A DNA stretch of 10,147 nucleotides from positions 1 to 10,147 of the forward strand of contig CAZWFN010000185.1 in assembly GCA_964633205.1 (NCBI GenBank). The letters are read 5' to 3'. The translations under genes were made by a program, and so were the position numbers. Under the pieces are notes generated by a model that worked only from the letters and a program-made list of their open reading frames with translations, searched no databases and was not told the DNA's origin. Below are positions 6,139-10,147 of this stretch, piece after piece (positions within the stretch are counted from its first letter, which is position 1; each line of letters begins with the position of its first letter). The stretch comes from CAYVQE01 sp964633205 (GTDB lineage Bacteria; Myxococcota; B64-G9).

Positions 6139-7551
6139 TCAGAACAGGTCGAGCTGCTCGGAGGAACGGGTTTCGTCTGCGCTCTTGCTGTCTTCGTCCG
6201 GCCGGCCGAACAGACCGCTCTCGACAGCCTGCTGGACGCGGTGGGCCAGGCTCGGGTAGCCCTGACGCTCGAGCAGCTCGGCGTATCCCTCGAGGTATGC
6301 AGGTGAGTAGCCGTTTGGACCGAATTCATCCGCCAGCTCTTGCTCTCCCGCGATCCCTGACCATTTTTCCACCGCTACCGTGCCGAGCAGCAGGTCGCCG
6401 AAGATTGAGCCGAGGTTATCCGAGGCCGCCAGGCTGCTGGCGAAGGCCACCCGTCTTGATAGCGCTGGTTCGGCTCCATCGTCCCGCGCCAGCCAGGCGT
6501 CGAGCAGCTCGCCGTAGAGTCTGTGCTCCTCAGGATCCAACGTGTCGATGGTCCGATCGAGCGCCCGGTCGAATTCATCCACGCTGGGCTTGCGATCCAG
6601 GCAGGGCAATTCGGTCAGGAAATGCACGACGCAGACGAGTGGCAGCGGTACGGGGAAGGAGCCCTCGCGGATGCAGTCGGACAGATCGTCGAGATCGTCT
6701 TCGAAGCTCGCCCTCATGGCCGCCTCGGCGTCGGGGTCCAGCTCTCCTGTCGCCTGGCGCAGGCCCGCAATCAGCTCCGGATCCCCGGCCAGCAGCCGCT
6801 GCCTGGTGGACTTGACCGAACCGCTCAAGCGTTTCGCGATCTTTTCAACCGTGGTCTCGGCCTTGAATCGTTCGACCATGCTGAGCCGAAAGAGCATGCA
6901 GGTCAGCAGGTCGGGGTCCTCGTGGTCACGCTTGAAGGACATGGAAAACAGACTGCCCAGCACCAGACTGCGCAGCGCTTCGGGATCGCCGCGGTGTCGC
7001 CCGGCCACCCGCGTGAAGGTCTCCCGCAGGCCGGCCACCAGGTCGGCGGCCTCGGCATCCTGGCGTACGTAGCTCCAGGCCATCTCGTCAAACCACACAT
7101 CCACCTCGCCTTTGGGCGGCGGACCGGAGGCGTCCAGGGCCGCCTCCAGATGGCGTTTGACAGCGCGGCGCGGGAAGCGAAGCCCTTTGAGTTGGGGATC
7201 GGACTCGAGTAGATCGGCCAGTTTCTGCATGTCACGGTGTACGGCCTCCGGGTCGGTCATATTGGGTACCAGGGCCGGGTCGGGCACGGGCCCCCTCGGG
7301 GACACGGGCGGCGGGGATGCCTGTTTCTTCGCCTTCAGGCAGCACTTCTTGTACTTGCGCCCGCTGCCGCAGGGGCACGGATCGTTGCGACCCGTCCGGA
7401 CCTGTCCCCGCTGCACAGGGGCATCGAGCAGCGAGAGCTGGACCACCGCAGCCATCTGGTAGGCCATGGTTCCCAAATGCAGGGCCTTCTCGTCCTCGAT
7501 CCGGTAGCCGACCCGCTGCAGAACGGTCATCATGTCGGCCAATTGGGTCAT
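6139..7551 (-). CDS. SEC-C motif protein with C-terminal QLDLF clamp-binding-like peptide
   Basis: 470 residues from ATG 7551, chosen over an in-frame TTG at 7569 because AGAGGAGG lies 6 nt before the ATG and inside the longer version. A helical N-terminus of about 50 residues is followed by a complete SEC-C zinc motif at 55-72 (GRNDPCPCGSGRKYKKCC; ligands C59, C61, C70, C71), a Pro/Lys-rich linker (QASPPPVSPRGPVPDP), then about 330 mostly helical residues without a motif I recognise (RAVKRHLEAALDA, DLVAGLRETFTRVAGRH, TVEKIAKRLSGSVKSTRQRL). The last 22 residues are polar and acidic and end exactly in QLDLF (466-470), matching the bacterial sliding-clamp-binding consensus; a related QLSLL lies at 38-42. 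It is convergent with the other SEC-C gene and divergent from the kinase gene. The SEC-C motif is internal here, unlike the neighbour. Function unknown. Confidence 0.84.
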   Translation of the reverse strand: MTQLADMMTVLQRVGYRIEDEKALHLGTMAYQMAAVVQLSLLDAPVQRGQVRTGRNDPCPCGSGRKYKKCCLKAKKQASPPPVSPRGPVPDPALVPNMTDPEAVHRDMQKLADLLESDPQLKGLRFPRRAVKRHLEAALDASGPPPKGEVDVWFDEMAWSYVRQDAEAADLVAGLRETFTRVAGRHRGDPEALRSLVLGSLFSMSFKRDHEDPDLLTCMLFRLSMVERFKAETTVEKIAKRLSGSVKSTRQRLLAGDPELIAGLRQATGELDPDAEAAMRASFEDDLDDLSDCIREGSFPVPLPLVCVVHFLTELPCLDRKPSVDEFDRALDRTIDTLDPEEHRLYGELLDAWLARDDGAEPALSRRVAFASSLAASDNLGSIFGDLLLGTVAVEKWSGIAGEQELADEFGPNGYSPAYLEGYAELLERQGYPSLAHRVQQAVESGLFGRPDEDSKSADETRSSEQLDLF

Positions 7552-7557
7552 CCTGGG

Positions 7558-7565
7558 CCTCCTCT
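7558..7565 (-). promoter_or_regulatory. Ribosome binding site that sets the start of the second SEC-C gene
   Basis: AGAGGAGG on the - strand, 6 nt upstream of ATG 7551. It overlaps the codons that would follow the upstream TTG at 7569, so it argues for the shorter protein. Confidence 0.8.
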
Positions 7566-7597
7566 GCAATCAGGCAATGAGGCTGCGAACCGGTGAC

Positions 7598-7626
7598 AGG
7601 ATAGTCGGCTGCCGCCCCGCATTCAA
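7598..7626 (-). promoter_or_regulatory. Candidate promoter of the second SEC-C gene
   Basis: On the - strand, TTGAAT (7626-7621) and TATCCT (7603-7598) separated by exactly 17 bp, each four of six to consensus. Transcription would start near 7591, giving a leader of about 40 nt that contains the ribosome binding site. The motif CGGTGACAG (7591-7599) lies at the predicted start point. Confidence 0.42.
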
Positions 7627-7707
7627 GGTGCGCTGCCGAGCCCGCTCTGGACATGCGATTCCGTATGAACCGTTTACACTTCGGTGACAGTTGCGGCCGC
7701 GGCGGGC

Positions 7708-7716
7708 TGCTATACT
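7708..7716 (+). promoter_or_regulatory. Extended -10 promoter of the two-component operon, probably leaderless
   Basis: TGCTATACT fits the extended -10 form TGnTATAAT with one mismatch in the hexamer. The first base of the start ATG (7724) is 8 nt past the -10, about where RNA synthesis should begin, and no Shine-Dalgarno is present, so a leaderless transcript is predicted. CGGTGACAG (7682-7690) sits at the -35 region. Confidence 0.55.
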
Positions 7717-7723
7717 GGCCCCC

Positions 7724-9439
7724 ATGCGCACGGACCGACACAGGCGGCTGGTGGTCTTCCTGCTGGCGGGGGCTGCGGCCGCGGTGGTGGTGATCGGCTT
7801 CGGGCTGTACCGGCTGCTGTCCGACCGCGCCGAGGTGGCCGAGGACCTGCTGCGGCAGCGCTCCTTCGCGGCCGCCTGGGCGGCGCGGGCCCTGGCCGAC
7901 GAGCTCGAGCGCTGCCAGCGGGCGCTGCTTGACGAAGGCCAGCGGCCGCGGTCGGCGGGCTGCGCCGGTCTGGCCGCGAGAGACGCGCCTTTTCGCTGGT
8001 TCACCGCCGCCGATCCGCTGCGCGCCGGTGGGCCGCTCCCCGACGCCGCTGCCGAACGCCGGCTGCGCCGGGCGTTCAGCCGCGGCTGCGCGCCCGAAGC
8101 GGCGCAGCCTGCGGCCTGTGCGGCGCTGGCCGAGCGCATGGCCGGGGCCGAGCGCTGGGCCGACCCGCTGCTGGCCCGCTACGGGCTGCCGGTGCTGCGG
8201 GCGGTGCAGCGCCGCTCGGCCGATGCGACCGCCGCCCGCCGGCTGCGCCGCCGCCTGGAGCGGATCCTGTTCGAGGACGCGCTGCGCCGGCACCACGAGC
8301 AGCTGCTGCCGCTGCTGCGGCCAGCGGGCGATCGACCGGGTGCGGCCCCGCGCTGGATGCAGCTGGGGCGCTATCGGCTGACAGACCGGCCGGATGGCGG
8401 CGGCGTGATCGGCTTCGACAGCCAGGCGCCGCCCGGTGCGGTGCAGTCCTTCCTACTGAGCCGCAACGTGTTCGCGGGCGGTGAACGCGACCTCTTCGTC
8501 GACATCCAACCGCAACCCGGCCGGCGCGACGTCCGCACCGCCAGCACGGCCTTCATCGACCAGCGGGTGGGCTTTCTGGTGGTCGAAGACCCGCACTTCG
8601 AGGCGCGGCTGGCCGAGGCGCGCCGCAGCACCGAGCTGCTGCTCGGCTGGTTCTCGCTGGCCGGCGTGCTGCTGCTGGCCTCGCTGCTGCTGGCCTGGCG
8701 CGCCGCCCGCCGCACGCTGGACAACGTGCGCCAGCGCGAGAACTTCACCGCCAGCGTGAGCCACGAGTTCCGCTCGCCGCTGGGCAGCCTGGCGCTGATG
8801 ATCGAGACCCTGCTGGCGGACAAGATCGACTCGGCCGAGCGCCGGCGCGAGTACCTGCAGCAGATGCAGCGCGAGACGCAGCGGCTCAACCGGCTGGCGG
8901 AGAACCTGCTGGCGCTTGGGCGGATGCGGCGCAGCGGACCCGCGGCCGGAGCGTCCTGGCGGCCGGCGCCGGTGCTGGCCGCCGCGCTGGAGCAGGCGCG
9001 GGCCGAGGCCGAAGCGCAGGATGTGGCGATCGAGGCGGCGCCCGCGGCGGACCTGCCGCAGGGCGCCGGCGACGGCGAGCTGGTGCAGATGGCGCTGCTC
9101 AACCTGATCGACAACGCCATCAAGTTCTCGCCGCCGGCGAGCCGGGTGCAGGTGGCGGCGGCGGTGGACGACGGCGCGCTGCGCTTCTCGGTGGCCGATC
9201 GCGGGCCCGGCATCCCGCCGCGCGAGCGCGAACGCATCTTCGACTGGTTCTACCGGCCGGGCGACGAGCTGAACCGCCAGACCCGCGGCACGGGCCTGGG
9301 CCTGGCCATCGTGCGCGAGGTGGCCCAGCGCCACGGCGGCCGGGTCGAGGTGCGCGAGCGGCCCGGCGGCGGCAGCCGCTTCGATCTGTGGCTGCCGTGC
9401 GCGGACAGCGCTGGCGAGGATGCCACCCATGGCGGATGA
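7724..9439 (+). CDS. Membrane sensor histidine kinase, HisKA/HATPase type
   Basis: 571 residues from ATG 7724; the upstream in-frame TTG (7691) lies before the promoter -10 and is rejected. TM1 spans about 9-31 and TM2 about 305-325, enclosing some 270 periplasmic residues, Arg- and Ala-rich with four cysteines, that match no sensor domain I recognise. No clear HAMP separates TM2 from the HisKA helix. The H-box is SVSHEFRSPLGSL with phospho-acceptor H347; the N-box is NLIDNAIKFSP (N464); G1 is DRGPGIP (D492); the F-box is IFDWFYRP; G2 is GTGLGLAI (522-529). It should autophosphorylate on H347 using ATP and pass phosphate to the regulator encoded next, whose start overlaps its end by 11 nt. 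All catalytic boxes are intact. The signal sensed is unknown. Confidence 0.93.
   Translation: MRTDRHRRLVVFLLAGAAAAVVVIGFGLYRLLSDRAEVAEDLLRQRSFAAAWAARALADELERCQRALLDEGQRPRSAGCAGLAARDAPFRWFTAADPLRAGGPLPDAAAERRLRRAFSRGCAPEAAQPAACAALAERMAGAERWADPLLARYGLPVLRAVQRRSADATAARRLRRRLERILFEDALRRHHEQLLPLLRPAGDRPGAAPRWMQLGRYRLTDRPDGGGVIGFDSQAPPGAVQSFLLSRNVFAGGERDLFVDIQPQPGRRDVRTASTAFIDQRVGFLVVEDPHFEARLAEARRSTELLLGWFSLAGVLLLASLLLAWRAARRTLDNVRQRENFTASVSHEFRSPLGSLALMIETLLADKIDSAERRREYLQQMQRETQRLNRLAENLLALGRMRRSGPAAGASWRPAPVLAAALEQARAEAEAQDVAIEAAPAADLPQGAGDGELVQMALLNLIDNAIKFSPPASRVQVAAAVDDGALRFSVADRGPGIPPRERERIFDWFYRPGDELNRQTRGTGLGLAIVREVAQRHGGRVEVRERPGGGSRFDLWLPCADSAGEDATHGG
9416..9420 (+). promoter_or_regulatory. 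Ribosome binding site of the response regulator gene, inside the kinase gene
   Basis: GAGGA, 8 nt before ATG 9429. It overlaps the alternative ATG at 9420, so it favours the later start. Confidence 0.6.
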
Positions 9440-10136
9440 AGCCCCCCTGCTGCTGCTGGCCGACGACGAGCGCGGCTTCGTGCTGCCGCTGCGGGACAAC
9501 CTCGCGCTGGAGGGCTACCGCGTCGAGCTGGCCGAGGACGGCGAGCAGGCCCTGGCCAAGACCCTCAAGCTGCGCCCCGACCTGCTGCTGCTCGACGTCA
9601 TGATGCCGAAGAAAAACGGGCTGGACGTGTGCCGGGCGCTGCAGGCCCGGGGTGTGGCCGTGCCCATCGTCATGCTCTCGGCCCGCGACCAGGAGGTGGA
9701 CATCGTGCTGGGCCTCGAGCTGGGCGCCGACGACTACATCACCAAGCCCTTCCGCCTGCGCGAGCTGCTGGCGCGCATCAAGGCGGTGCTGCGACGCCAG
9801 CGCAAGATGCGGGCCGAGGGCGCGGCCGCGACCGGGCCGGTGCGCATCGGGGTGGCCGAGATCGACTTCCAGCGCTACGAGGCGCGGCGCCGGGGGCGCA
9901 GCGTGCAGATGACCCCGCGCGAGTTCGCCGTGCTGCACTACCTGCTGGGCCGCGGCGGCCAGGTGGCCAGCCGCGACCAGCTGCTCGACGAGGTGTGGGG
10001 CTACGACAGCACCCCCACCACCCGCACGGTGGACAACCACATGGTGCGCATCCGCAAGGTGATCGAGCCCGACCCGCGCCGGCCGGTGCACCTGCTGTCG
10101 GTCCGGGCGGTGGGCTACCGGCTGGTGCTGGGGTGA
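9429..10136 (+). CDS. OmpR/PhoB-family response regulator
   Basis: 235 residues. ATG 9429 is favoured over ATG 9420 because GAGGA sits 8 nt upstream of it; either start overlaps the kinase gene, so translation is probably coupled. The receiver domain (about 5-118) has the acidic pocket D12-D13, phospho-acceptor D56 in LLLLDVMMPKKNG, S84 in VMLSARD, and K106 in DDYITKPF. A short Arg-rich linker leads to a winged-helix DNA-binding domain (about 138-234) with MTPREFAVLHYLL, the recognition helix RTVDNHMVRIRKVIE, and the wing VRAVGYRLV. It is the cytoplasmic partner of the kinase encoded just before it and would bind tandem direct repeats at target promoters. Targets are unknown; a repeated CGGTGACAG in the intergenic region before the operon is one candidate for autoregulation. 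Confidence 0.95.
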   Translation: MADEAPLLLLADDERGFVLPLRDNLALEGYRVELAEDGEQALAKTLKLRPDLLLLDVMMPKKNGLDVCRALQARGVAVPIVMLSARDQEVDIVLGLELGADDYITKPFRLRELLARIKAVLRRQRKMRAEGAAATGPVRIGVAEIDFQRYEARRRGRSVQMTPREFAVLHYLLGRGGQVASRDQLLDEVWGYDSTPTTRTVDNHMVRIRKVIEPDPRRPVHLLSVRAVGYRLVLG

Positions 10137-10147
10137 AGAAATTGCAG
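10133..10147 (+). CDS. Possible start of a further gene, cut by window edge
   Basis: GTG at 10133 overlaps the TGA of the response regulator by 4 nt (GTGA) and reads Met/Val-Lys-Lys-Leu-Gln, which could be the opening of a signal peptide. Only five codons are visible and no distinct Shine-Dalgarno is present, so this is a suggestion from spacing and the Lys-Lys start only. Confidence 0.25.

Noticed and set aside
5862..6329. 155-codon - strand frame between the SEC-C genes
   Set aside because: It uses a different frame from the one with coding-like composition at 6011-6103 and is a shadow elsewhere.
7232..8296. 354-codon - strand frame spanning the kinase/SEC-C divergent region
   Set aside because: It overlaps the start regions and promoters of two well supported genes, and its sequence is low complexity without motifs.
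1..10147. tRNA, rRNA, transposase or integrase genes
   Set aside because: No cloverleaf, ribosomal RNA segment or DDE/tyrosine/serine recombinase motif was seen, so mobility of the middle region is only inferred.

Overview
The window is about 10 kb of GC-rich bacterial DNA with strongly G/C-ending codons. A lipoprotein signal with a lipobox and a secreted beta-barrel-like protein ending in Phe point to a Gram-negative, diderm cell. Base composition, the HTH/RES toxin-antitoxin pair and the abundance of SEC-C proteins would suit a deltaproteobacterial or myxococcal-type genome, but the sequence alone does not fix the taxon. A run of exactly 100 N at 1111-1210 marks a draft-assembly scaffold join.

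Left part (1-2044, + strand): the 3' part of a secreted, cysteine-rich endonuclease/exonuclease/phosphatase lipoprotein; a 23-bp tandem repeat array broken by the assembly gap; a small outer-membrane beta-barrel-like protein (1316-1894); and a degenerate second copy of the same repeat family after it, closed by a strong GC hairpin.

Middle part (2060-7551) looks accessory. A type II toxin-antitoxin operon on the - strand encodes an HTH antitoxin followed by a RES-domain toxin (family activity: NAD+ phosphorylase), with a promoter and an imperfect palindromic operator candidate. Divergent from it is an 805-aa SEC-C zinc-motif protein with a multi-domain body and a C-terminal GHWRR/WIKPHWKG signature that I associate with phage and plasmid proteins, including AcrVA2-like ones. 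Convergent to that is an unrelated 470-aa SEC-C protein ending exactly in QLDLF, a consensus sliding-clamp-binding peptide. Between the two SEC-C genes lie a 30-codon C-terminal gene remnant and its hairpin, which suggests a recombination or insertion scar.

Right part (7708-10147, + strand): a two-component operon. An extended -10 promoter sits so close to the start codon that the mRNA is probably leaderless. The sensor kinase has two membrane segments and no obvious HAMP, and its end overlaps an OmpR/PhoB-type response regulator. A further gene may begin at the window edge, overlapping the regulator stop.

The most noteworthy candidate for an undescribed function is the pair of SEC-C proteins beside the RES module: a mobile-element-like large protein and a putative clamp-tethered protein, next to an NAD+-depleting toxin. 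That reading as a defence or mobile-element-maintenance locus is inference and rests on gene neighbourhood plus two short motifs.
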